Positions 7,196 to 12,613 of a stretch of DNA of 12,613 bases are shown piece by piece. The DNA lies in contig DLQI01000041.1 of NCBI GenBank assembly GCA_002478745.1, positions 151,053 to 163,665 on the forward strand. Direction: 5' to 3'. The DNA is from Rhodobacteraceae bacterium UBA7436. GTDB taxonomy: Bacteria; Pseudomonadota; Alphaproteobacteria; Rhodobacterales; Rhodobacteraceae. The notes under the pieces were generated by a model, which had not been told where the DNA came from, did no database searches, and was given only the letters and a program-made list of their open reading frames with translations. Position 1 is the stretch's first letter. Each line of letters opens with the position of its first letter. Made by a program: the position numbers and the translations under genes.

Positions 7196-7822
7196 TTATT
7201 GTGTCCGTGCATCCACAATATCATTAGCGGACGTCGGCTCTGGTCCCTTTTGCACAAATATCGCCTCATCAATTTTTTGACTATTTGTGGTTCCGGTTAC
7301 TGGCTTGCCTATAGTCGTACGCAAGTCATCCAGCTCAATGAAATTGTCAGCTTGGCGCCGTAATTCGTCGGCCAGCATCGGAGGCTGTACCCGAATTGAT
7401 GATACGACTGAGACACGAACGCCGCGCCTTTGGACGCTTTCAACAAGTGACTTGAAGTCACCGTCGCCGGAAACAATTACGATGTGGTCGACATGAGCGG
7501 CAATATCTAGAACGGCAACTGCCATCTCAACAATTGTATTCCCTTTGACTTTCCGACGACCTGTGTGATCAGTAAATTCCTTAGCCGGCTTGGCAACCGT
7601 ATTGTAGCCATTGTAGCTCAGCCAGTCGACCAAAGGCCTTACAGATGAAAATTCATCGTTGTCTAAAATTGTCGTGAAGTAAGATAATTTTGTTAACTTA
7701 CCGCGGCGAGCAAATTCTTGACGCATCAATTTAAAATCGATGTCAAAACCCAAGCCCTTAGAGCAAGAAAATAGACTCTTACCATCGATGAAGACAGCAA
7801 TACGCTCGTCCTTATAAAACAT
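7196..7822 (-). CDS. NYN/LabA-type (DUF88) PIN-fold protein, putative ribonuclease
   Basis: Cytoplasmic protein of 208 residues with the NYN (PIN-like) nuclease fold. Acidic residues for a metal site are in place: D13 in AVFIDGKSLF, E99 and D106 in KGNTIVEMAVAVLDIA, and D120/D122 in VSGDGDFKSLV. The order FIDG, then KGN...E, then SGDGDF is that of the LabA/DUF88 group, thought to be Mg-dependent RNases acting on structured or stable RNA. The tail after about 165 is polar and probably disordered. ATG 7822 is supported by AGGAAA (7827-7832 on the reverse strand) and a TATAAA -10-like box (7840-7845) just upstream, giving a short leader. It stands alone, convergent with the glycosidase remnant. 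Substrate unknown. Confidence 0.86.
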   Translation of the reverse strand: MFYKDERIAVFIDGKSLFSCSKGLGFDIDFKLMRQEFARRGKLTKLSYFTTILDNDEFSSVRPLVDWLSYNGYNTVAKPAKEFTDHTGRRKVKGNTIVEMAVAVLDIAAHVDHIVIVSGDGDFKSLVESVQRRGVRVSVVSSIRVQPPMLADELRRQADNFIELDDLRTTIGKPVTGTTNSQKIDEAIFVQKGPEPTSANDIVDARTQ

Positions 7823-7939
7823 TTGGTTTCCTATCTATATTTATAAACTATCACCTGATGACACTTGCCCAGAAAGGCCTGTATTTCAGGTTAGGTATTT
7901 AGAATTTCTATTCAGCTTTGTGTTAAACGGGGAGAAGCC

Positions 7940-8176
7940 CTAACGAGAGCTAAACCAGTTCTGTGGTCTATCCGCATATCGCCGAGACAACGAATTGCCA
8001 GATGGCCAACCCGATGAAACGAACTTGAGGAAAAACTTGGGGAGTGTATGCCTGCGGCTAAGGGCGATTGTTTCTTCTGCTTGTGGGTAATGGTTATCGA
8101 CGAACACCATTTCTGGGTATCGTGTTTTGGAATTCTTCAAGGAGTTTTCTGAATTCATCGAAAAGCCGCGTTGCAT
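7940..8176 (-). CDS. Small hypothetical protein, 78 aa
   Basis: I do not recognise this ORF. ATG 8176 is preceded by AAAGGAAAA at suitable distance, a better ribosome site than chance would give; a second ATG at 8158 is possible. The product is basic, with a polar N-terminus (MNSENSLKNSK), a short aromatic and hydrophobic patch (LPKFFLKFVSSGW) near residue 46, and an Arg/Ser/Trp-rich end. There is no signal peptide or clear membrane helix. It lies 117 bp upstream of the NYN gene on the same strand and could be co-transcribed. It may be a real orphan small protein or a decayed fragment. Confidence 0.4.
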   Translation of the reverse strand: MQRGFSMNSENSLKNSKTRYPEMVFVDNHYPQAEETIALSRRHTLPKFFLKFVSSGWPSGNSLSRRYADRPQNWFSSR

Positions 8177-8412
8177 GTATTTTCCTTTGATAGTGGGAAA
8201 ATATTAACAAATTTGACAACTCTTATCGCGCTCTCTTTGTGGCGACGGAATCATCCGAAGATGCTGTCTTATCTTAAGTATGTCATCGTCAAATTTCGAT
8301 TGTCAAAATACTTACAGTAGGAGTTTACTTTAAATATAGGGCACCGATTTCCCCTTAATTTTGGGGGATTGTGACTGAATGGTATTTCGGAAATTGGATG
8401 TTTGGAGCGACG
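8177..8412. other. Unassigned AT-rich spacer
   Basis: No gene is visible. A 7-bp inverted repeat (TAAGTAT 8275-8281, ATACTTA 8308-8314) is separated by 26 bp, and CCCC/GGGG at 8351-8354 and 8363-8366 can form a short hairpin after the small gene above. Neither is strong. Confidence 0.4.
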
Positions 8413-8655
8413 TTAGTCAACGTACTCAACTTCGATTGACCGCGAGCTTAATGCATTTACCAAACCGGTAAATACGTTTTTAGAAGCGATACCTTCGCGA
8501 AGTGCTTCATCAATTTCCCCACGGTTAGTCGCTTTGCTTTTGATACCTAGAATAGTCCGCTTTCCAGCTAACGTATCGTAGACTACCTGCATGTCGCCTG
8601 TGAACCGAACGCGTAGTCCAACAAATTCGTGTCCGTTTTCTGCATGGTATGACAT
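8413..8655 (-). CDS. Small hypothetical protein, 80 aa
   Basis: Unrecognised ORF with protein-like composition: alternating strand-like segments (FVGLRVRFTGDMQVVYDTL, then RTILGIKSKA) followed by an amphipathic helix (GEIDEALREGIASK) and a final strand (IEVEYVD). That pattern suggests a compact alpha/beta domain. The start is uncertain: ATG 8655 is chosen, with only a weak AGGG upstream, while TTG 8682 would add nine residues. It lacks a signal peptide and known motifs. It is isolated, with about 236 bp of unassigned sequence downstream and about 170 bp to the hairpin at 8825 upstream. Confidence 0.45.
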   Translation of the reverse strand: MSYHAENGHEFVGLRVRFTGDMQVVYDTLAGKRTILGIKSKATNRGEIDEALREGIASKNVFTGLVNALSSRSIEVEYVD

Positions 8656-8824
8656 TGTGGCCCTAGCTGGAATTCTCTTCAAAGCATAGGTACATCTTCC
8701 ACAGCTTTTTTAATAACTAGCAAAAGATAGTGCCAAGAGTAGTTGCCTTCATGAAACACATTCACAAGCGATCTCAAGAAGTACCTGCATATAGTGTTTT
8801 ACGAAAGACTGGTCGCAAAATAAC

Positions 8825-8861
8825 CGGCCAAATCAGTTGATTACGTTGACTAATTTGGCCG
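8825..8861. repeat. 13-bp inverted repeat beyond istB: terminator or IS end
   Basis: Arms 8825-8837 and 8849-8861 (CGGCCAAAT-AGT type) match at 12 of 13 positions around an 11-nt loop. An A8 run follows on the + strand and GGTTATTTT follows on the - strand. It lies 83 bp after the istB stop, so it could terminate istB transcripts or belong to the terminal repeat region of the IS21-like element. The + strand lacks a T tract. Confidence 0.5.
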
Positions 8862-8943
8862 AAAAAAAACATCGAATTATCTTTAGATATTTACATATAT
8901 TTTTTTGACATGCGTTCGAGTCGTAGAACTGCCATTGCAAGAG

Positions 8944-9741
8944 CTAGCCCGCCGTTGCGTGACGTTGTTCTTGTAGTATCCGGGCAAAACTTGGTTTGCG
9001 AGGGCTTAATGTACTGTTCACCTTACGCATGGATGGGCCATCCAGCGGGACACGATGAGATCGATGAACAAGGCGATCAAGGATTGCATCTGCAAAGGTT
9101 GGATCTGCGATCACATCATACCATTTCTCGACGGGAAGCTGACTTGTGATAATGGTTGCTTTGCGGCCATATCTCGCGTCGACAACTTCCATTAAATCGC
9201 GTCTTTGACCGGCTGTCATTAGGTCTGGCCCCCAGTCATCCAAGATCAAAACGTCTGCACGAATAATCTTTTTGAACAAACGCTCATATGTTTCTGCAGT
9301 TCGCGCTGTTTCTAGCTCTTGAAACAGGCGCGGCATTCGAAAATAGAGGACCGTTTTTTCCTGGCGGCAAGCTTCGTGGCCAAGCGCACAGGCCAAGTAA
9401 GATTTCCCAACGCCACAAGGTCCCGTAATCAAAACGGAACTGTGGTCGACAATCCAGTCGCATTTTGTCAATTCTTCGAACTTAGTCCGGTCAAGTTGGC
9501 GCAAAGTTGTATAGTCAATGTCTGCAATTTTTGCTTCGGTGTCGCGAAGTTTGGCTGCACGTAAACGAGATTAAAAACGGCGCTCAGCGCGTGCTTTATC
9601 TTCGCTCGCTGCCATAACCTTAATCCACTCAACCGGGTCAACATTTCTGCTGCCAGTCTTGGTAAGCATTTCTTCGAATGCGGCGGCCATACCTTCAAGT
9701 TTCAATGTTTGTAGTGTTTCCAGAACTGCATTGGTGTCCAT
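8944..9741 (-). pseudogene. istB: istB helper ATPase of IS21-type element, in-frame stop
   Basis: IstB is the AAA+ partner of the IS21 transposase. ATG 9741 has AGGA (9749-9752) 7 nt upstream and opens MDTNAVLETLQTLKLEGMAA, the usual IstB start. Codon 57 is TAA (9571-9573), after KARAERRF; the same frame then continues SRLRAAKLRDTEAKIADIDY and on to the end, so no frameshift is needed. The ATPase core is otherwise intact: Walker A GPCGVGKSY, Walker B VLILDDWG, sensor-like IITSQLPVEKWY, and the DRLVHRSHRVPLDGPSMRK tail. Total length, 265 codons, is normal for IstB. The nonsense codon, together with loss of most of istA, marks a dead element. Internal initiation (TTG 9504) would give a protein lacking the N-terminal DNA-binding part. 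Confidence 0.85.
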
Positions 9742-9752
9742 ATTATTTTCCT

Positions 9753-10385
9753 TTAGTTAAAATAGCCTGCGCCGCGAATGTTTGTGTGCGTGATTGCGTC
9801 GGTTGTGTTTGGCTGAAAGTCTGGTGTGTCATCAGTTTCGTTCGATATAATCGCAGCGACCGACTTGAGTGAGCTGCGGCCATATGCGAGCGCCTGTGCG
9901 CAAGCAGCATCCAAAACCTCGGAACCGTGGTCCTCGAGCAGGTCGGCAAAGGTTGCTCTGATGATGCTTGTCTGGTCAGCGGAGATAGCGTTCAGGATCA
10001 AAGCTTTTGACAACACCTTGATGTTTGGGCCTGCGTCGTCCGCTTTGTGATCAGCCTTGCCAGAACGTCTGGCTGCCTTAAAGAACTCCAAGCTTGTTGG
10101 AGCTTCTAAGGTTTCATCATTATCAGAGTGTCCCTCGATGGCGATAATTTCTTCTATTTGCTCTGCAAAGACTGCCTTGGACATTCCCCATTGGCCATCT
10201 TTTTCGCTTGTTTTCGAGGGCACCGCGTACGGGGTCAGATCTAACAATGGCAGTTGCGGTTTTTTCACACGTCGGGAAATGAAGGGCACTGCCTGATTTA
10301 TGGAAAGCTCTTCGTTAGGTGCACTTTCGGGATTCTCGTCGAAGGGAATTGCGGATGTTTGCATGACAATTGCATTGTCAAACAA
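9753..10385 (-). pseudogene. Chimeric ORF: unknown segment fused to IstA C-terminus
   Basis: Open frame of 210 codons whose last third is the tail of an IS21 transposase. From about residue 133, DQTSIIRATFADLLEDHG, then LDAACAQALAYG, LKSVAAIIS and the terminal HTNIRGAGYFN match the conserved IstA ending. The transposase core is absent. The first 130 residues (for example AVPFISRRVKKPQLPLLDL and MSKAVFAEQIEEIIAIEG) are acidic and Pro-rich and I cannot assign them. TTG 10385 and ATG 10364 both lack a ribosome site, and the frame stays open further upstream, overlapping the integrase fragment in another frame. The likely origin is an internal deletion or recombination joining istA's end to foreign DNA. 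It might still be translated as a fusion, but I favour a relic. Confidence 0.6.
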
Positions 10386-10726
10386 GTCATCTTGTTTAGA
10401 GAAATTCTGCAGTTGATCACGCAGCCGACGGTCATTGTCGTGGCGCTTCTTTGATAAATGTCGATGCCAGTCTCTACGAGTTCTCTGTTCGTAGCTGCTA
10501 ATTTTCGAGCTTGAGCCATAGATACGTTTGGAAACTCGCCAATCAGAATTTCACGTTTGTGACCTTCTATTTTGACGTGTTGGATCCATACACGTTGGTT
10601 GTTGGGTTTAGAGCGCAGGAAGACCCCTGCCCGCCAGTTATCATCTTGCATGTCACGGCTCTCAAGGTGGATGGTTTTCCAAACCTCTCCATTTACACTG
10701 GAGGCATCGAGATACTTCTTTGGCAT
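10298..10726 (-). pseudogene. Tyrosine integrase, N-terminal arm-binding fragment
   Basis: From ATG 10726 (MPKKYLD) the frame encodes about 90 residues like the arm-type DNA-binding domain (DUF4102-like) of phage and island integrases. The key stretch is VWIQHVKIEGHKREILIGEF followed by PNVSMAQARKLAATNRELVETGID. Similarity stops near 10455; the remaining 50 codons are Cys/Met/Thr-rich and out of register. The core-binding and catalytic (R...HxxR...Y) domains are missing; a full integrase is about 400 residues. At the break the neighbouring frame reads LSKKRHDNDRRLRDQLQNF, so a frameshift may combine with a fusion. No ribosome site or tRNA attachment site was seen. It points to a genomic island or prophage once inserted here. 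Confidence 0.6.
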
Positions 10727-10796
10727 GATAAGGCCCAAGTTTTAAAATTACATTGGTCGATCTAAATAGAGATCAACGAACGCTAGCTTAAAGATT

Positions 10797-10832
10797 GAAA
10801 GGCACAGACGCTTGGAGAAGCCTGTGCCTTTC
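10797..10832 (-). terminator. Strong two-part hairpin after the receiver gene
   Basis: GAAAGGCACAG (10797-10807) and CTGTGCCTTTC (10822-10832) pair perfectly, and inside them GCTT/AAGC (10810-10813, 10818-10821) closes a GGAG loop with a 2-nt bulge. It lies 48 bp past the stop of the - strand receiver gene. The - strand continues AATCTTTAAG, a weak T tract. It probably ends transcription of the response-regulator pair and separates it from the mobile DNA. Confidence 0.65.
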
Positions 10833-10880
10833 GAGAGAGATGGAGGGTGATGAGAATTTAAAATATTAGTCTGGCCGCAC

Positions 10881-11318
10881 TTAAGCAGCGATATTTTCGC
10901 GGTGGTACACCACGTTTTCTTGCCAGCTCAAGTTGTTCTGAACTGCTTCAAACAACGACAACTCAAGGGACGGGTATAGGACTGGGCTACGGAGTGAAAC
11001 GTCAGCAAGAATTTGGCGCGACTTGTCAAAATCGTCACGGCTAAACGTGTCCGATATCATAACCACTGGAACACCTGGGTTATCAATTCTGAAAATGGAG
11101 AGAGTATCAATCATCCGATCGATGCCACCAAGACCATCAATGTCTACGAACATGATATCGTAAGACGCTGCTTCAGCAAAACCAAGCGAGCTAAAACCAG
11201 TGGCAGGCTGCAACGTAATTTCGTTTGAGCTTAGCATACGGCGAAGTACGTCGTATTGACGGTTTTCCGGCCCAATATAACCACACTTAATATCTCTGTC
11301 TTCGAAATGTGCAAACAT
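10881..11318 (-). CDS. Stand-alone degenerate receiver (CheY-like) protein
   Basis: Protein of 145 residues with a single receiver-like fold and no output domain. ATG 11318 is chosen because TTGGAG lies just upstream and overlaps the earlier in-frame TTG. Strand 3 is YDIMFVDIDG (53-62, with D59 or D61 at the phosphorylation position) and strand 4 is VPVVMISDTFSRDDF (83-97). The acidic pair expected after strand 1 is replaced by GPE (16-18), and the strand 5 lysine by VLYPSLE (113-119). With two of three parts of the phosphorylation pocket altered, it is probably a pseudo-receiver that works by protein contact. It sits about 200 bp downstream of the NarL-type regulator on the same strand, so they likely share a signalling role. 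Confidence 0.72.
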   Translation of the reverse strand: MFAHFEDRDIKCGYIGPENRQYDVLRRMLSSNEITLQPATGFSSLGFAEAASYDIMFVDIDGLGGIDRMIDTLSIFRIDNPGVPVVMISDTFSRDDFDKSRQILADVSLRSPVLYPSLELSLFEAVQNNLSWQENVVYHRENIAA

Positions 11319-11526
11319 GATAAACTCCAAATTATCTATCTACCAGAATATGCTGATACTTCTTTTTGGTCGCCCCAACTTCAGTTTCGGCCTTGTATCT
11401 TAGGATGGCATTTGATCCAAATGAGCACGAAAGTAGGCGTTTTTTTCACATCATGGCTTGAAGTTGGTAACCGCGGCGACGCTGGGACGAAGATGGGATG
11501 CTATGCCGATAACTAAAGCGACGGTT

Positions 11527-12183
11527 TTAAAGAAGCGAGCGCTCACGGCTAATAATCGCAGCATGTGCACGATTTCGGGCACCAAGCTTTCTGCAGATTG
11601 AACGCATGTGCATTTTGACAATGACCTCAGTCGCACCCATTTCGCGCGCGATTTCTTTATTTGTCATACCGTCCGCAGCCAAGCGCAACACATACAGTTC
11701 TTTATCATTCAGACCATGGTCGTTTTCCAGGTCGGTTGTTGAACCTGGGAAGTCTGCGCCAACGGGAACAAAAATCTGACCAGAGCTAATCAACTCTATG
11801 ACGCTCCCTAGGGACCGCAGAGGCATCGTTTTCGCAATCAACCCGCGCACGCCAAGTTCGAGCGCCTTATCAAGGAAGTGACGATCAACTTGCCCTGTAA
11901 ACAAAACGACGTACCCTTCGCGCGCAGCGCGAACAACTTGCGCGACGCTATCAAGCCCGGACATCCCCGGCATTTTCAAATCAAGGAGGATCACATCGAA
12001 TTTGCCCCACCCCAAAAGTTTAAGCAAAGATTCCAAATCATAGCAGCATGAGGTTTCGAAGCCCCCTTCCCCGCCAAGCATTGATGAAACGGCATCAGCA
12101 AGTAACTTGTGGTCATCTGCAATTGCTATCTTCAACGTGTTCTCGTTGTCGCCAGCCTCGTCGTCACGTTCACTCAAATTCAT
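11527..12183 (-). CDS. NarL/FixJ-family response regulator
   Basis: Two-component DNA-binding regulator of 218 residues. The receiver (about 17-135) has the full phosphorylation site: D23/D24 in IAIADDHKLL, acceptor D68 in DVILLDLKMPG, T96 and K118 (AKTM rather than the usual KP). The LuxR-type helix-turn-helix (about 157-215) reads LNDKELYVLRLAADGMTNKE, IAREMGATEVIVKMHMRSIC, then RKLGARNR. The N-terminal 16 residues are acidic and polar, an extension over the usual start, but ATG 12183 is supported by AGGAAG 6 nt upstream. Its kinase is not in the window; it may follow the + strand gene at 12449. Target genes are unknown, with the divergent intergenic region as the first candidate. Confidence 0.9.
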   Translation of the reverse strand: MNLSERDDEAGDNENTLKIAIADDHKLLADAVSSMLGGEGGFETSCCYDLESLLKLLGWGKFDVILLDLKMPGMSGLDSVAQVVRAAREGYVVLFTGQVDRHFLDKALELGVRGLIAKTMPLRSLGSVIELISSGQIFVPVGADFPGSTTDLENDHGLNDKELYVLRLAADGMTNKEIAREMGATEVIVKMHMRSICRKLGARNRAHAAIISRERSLL

Positions 12184-12269
12184 AATTACTTCCTAATTCA
12201 CTTCTCAAACTTACAAGAATTCACCAACGCGTCAAAAAAAAATCCATTGTAACCAACTTAAGTGTTAGC

Positions 12270-12278
12270 TGCTATACT
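12270..12278 (+). promoter_or_regulatory. Possible extended -10 promoter for the gene at 12449
   Basis: TGCTATACT fits an extended -10 element (TGnTATACT). No good -35 lies 17 bp upstream (TAACCA), consistent with an extended -10 promoter or one needing an activator such as the divergent NarL-type protein. It would give a leader of about 165 nt containing the inverted repeat at 12375-12412. Confidence 0.35.
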
Positions 12279-12374
12279 TAGAACACATCTTGCGCCTTTC
12301 GTACCTATTACGCTCTTTTTTCACCAATCAAAGTATCAAACTACCAAACTTCTCGAACGAACATACCACGTATC

Positions 12375-12412
12375 TTTAGATGCATCGCTATTTTCTTTTG
12401 AATGTATCTAAA
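12375..12412. promoter_or_regulatory. 11-bp inverted repeat in the divergent region
   Basis: TTTAGATGCAT (12375-12385) and ATGTATCTAAA (12402-12412) are complementary at 10 of 11 positions, the odd pair being G-T, which still pairs in RNA. They flank 16 nt and end 36 bp before the ATG at 12449. It could be an operator for a dimeric regulator or a leader hairpin. Confidence 0.45.
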
Positions 12413-12448
12413 AGGGCTGGTTGTCGAATTTCTGTCAAGGAACATCAA

Positions 12449-12613
12449 ATGCTTAGAATAAAACCACTCACGGCTCTTATTACCCTTGTTGCGCTTTTTT
12501 CCACACCAACTCTAGTGGCTGCAGCCGACAGCCTTACAATTACAAATGGAGACACTGTTGTTGAGCTGCAAAGCGAAGACGTCACAGCGCTTCAGCAAAC
12601 CTCATTTGAAACA
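12449..12613 (+). CDS. Secreted protein, oxidoreductase-like N-terminus (partial)
   Basis: The gene begins at ATG 12449, 6 nt after AAGGAA (12437-12442), and runs off the window after 55 codons. Residues 1-25 are a signal peptide (basic MLRIKP, hydrophobic core, cut near VAAA). The mature start, DSLTITNGDTVVELQSEDVT then ALQQTSFET, resembles the opening of small secreted proteins of the molybdopterin-binding oxidoreductase (SUOX-like) superfamily in Rhodobacteraceae, where a beta strand is followed by an ALxxTxFxT segment. These often accompany a LuxR-type regulator and a sensor kinase, so it may supply a periplasmic input. With only 30 mature residues the family is a tentative call. Confidence 0.6.
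   Translation, partial: MLRIKPLTALITLVALFSTPTLVAAADSLTITNGDTVVELQSEDVTALQQTSFET

Larger units (their letters stand above)
8825..10455 (-). mobile_element. Remnant of an IS21-family insertion sequence
   Basis: The segment holds istB-like and istA C-terminal coding sequence in the standard order, with the usual tight junction (istA stop, AGGA, then istB ATG 12 bp on). Most of istA, including its DDE catalytic core and helix-turn-helix, is missing, and istB has a stop at codon 57. No matching terminal inverted repeats were found, so the boundaries given are outer guesses: the hairpin on one side and the end of integrase similarity on the other. The element cannot move by itself. Confidence 0.7.

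Noticed and set aside
8275..8314. TAAGTAT/ATACTTA inverted repeat and nearby CCCC/GGGG hairpin
   Set aside because: Arms are short and the sequence is AT-rich, so chance is a sufficient explanation.
8750..8839. Possible 29-residue peptide on the + strand (MKHIHKR start)
   Set aside because: There is no ribosome site, and the reading ends inside the inverted repeat; short enough to be chance.
9743..10454. Overlapping + and - strand ORFs within the chimeric region
   Set aside because: They are shadows of the - strand frame carrying the IstA ending; none shows a domain or a start signal.
1..12613. CRISPR arrays, tRNA or rRNA genes, riboswitches
   Set aside because: No regularly spaced repeats, cloverleaf with CCA-type acceptor, or recognisable ribosomal or riboswitch core was seen on either strand, though short or unusual RNAs could be missed by eye.

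Overview
The window looks like a chromosomal segment of a marine Rhodobacteraceae (Roseobacter-type) alphaproteobacterium. The basis is the style of the proteins: an NMT1/THI5-type binding protein, a Zur-type regulator with compact CxxC pairs, a secreted GH-A-like enzyme relic of a kind I associate with roseobacters, and a NarL-type regulator. Base composition is moderate and the middle holds insertion-sequence debris. Genus-level assignment is not possible by eye.

Layout. 1-1270: the end of an ABC importer operon (last permease codons, then an NMT1/THI5-like periplasmic binding protein) closed by a hairpin. 1271-1550: no convincing gene. 1538-5548: the most coherent unit, a six-gene + strand operon: a Fur-family regulator (Zur-like), a His-rich periplasmic ZrgA-like protein (DUF2796), a LolD/MacB-type ATPase, an FtsX/MacB-type permease, and two tandem DUF3299 proteins with twin-arginine-like signals. 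Genes are packed with 1-4 nt gaps or 4-7 nt overlaps from zrgA on. A 26-bp almost perfect palindrome overlaps the -10 of the promoter before zur and is probably the Zur operator. The content matches the zinc uptake system zrgABCDE described in Vibrio cholerae, here joined to its own regulator.

5549-7170: a decaying gene for a secreted GH-A-type glycosidase, broken by at least one clear frameshift between its two catalytic-motif regions, followed by a perfect 12-bp-stem terminator. 7196-8682 (- strand): a NYN/LabA-type ribonuclease-like protein and two small orphan ORFs. 8825-10726 (- strand): mobile-element wreckage. It holds an IS21-type istB with an in-frame TAA at codon 57, the last part of an istA fused in frame to an unrelated unrecognised segment, and the N-terminal arm-binding region of a tyrosine integrase.

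10797-12613: a signalling locus. Reading away from the divergent intergenic region there is a NarL/FixJ response regulator and a stand-alone degenerate receiver (both - strand), and on the + strand the start of a secreted protein resembling the molybdopterin-binding oxidoreductase-like proteins often found beside such regulators. An 11-bp inverted repeat lies in the divergent region.

The unit most worth attention is the zur-zrg operon: a zinc acquisition machine with a mechanotransmission-type ABC transporter and paired DUF3299 proteins in place of a ZnuABC-style importer.
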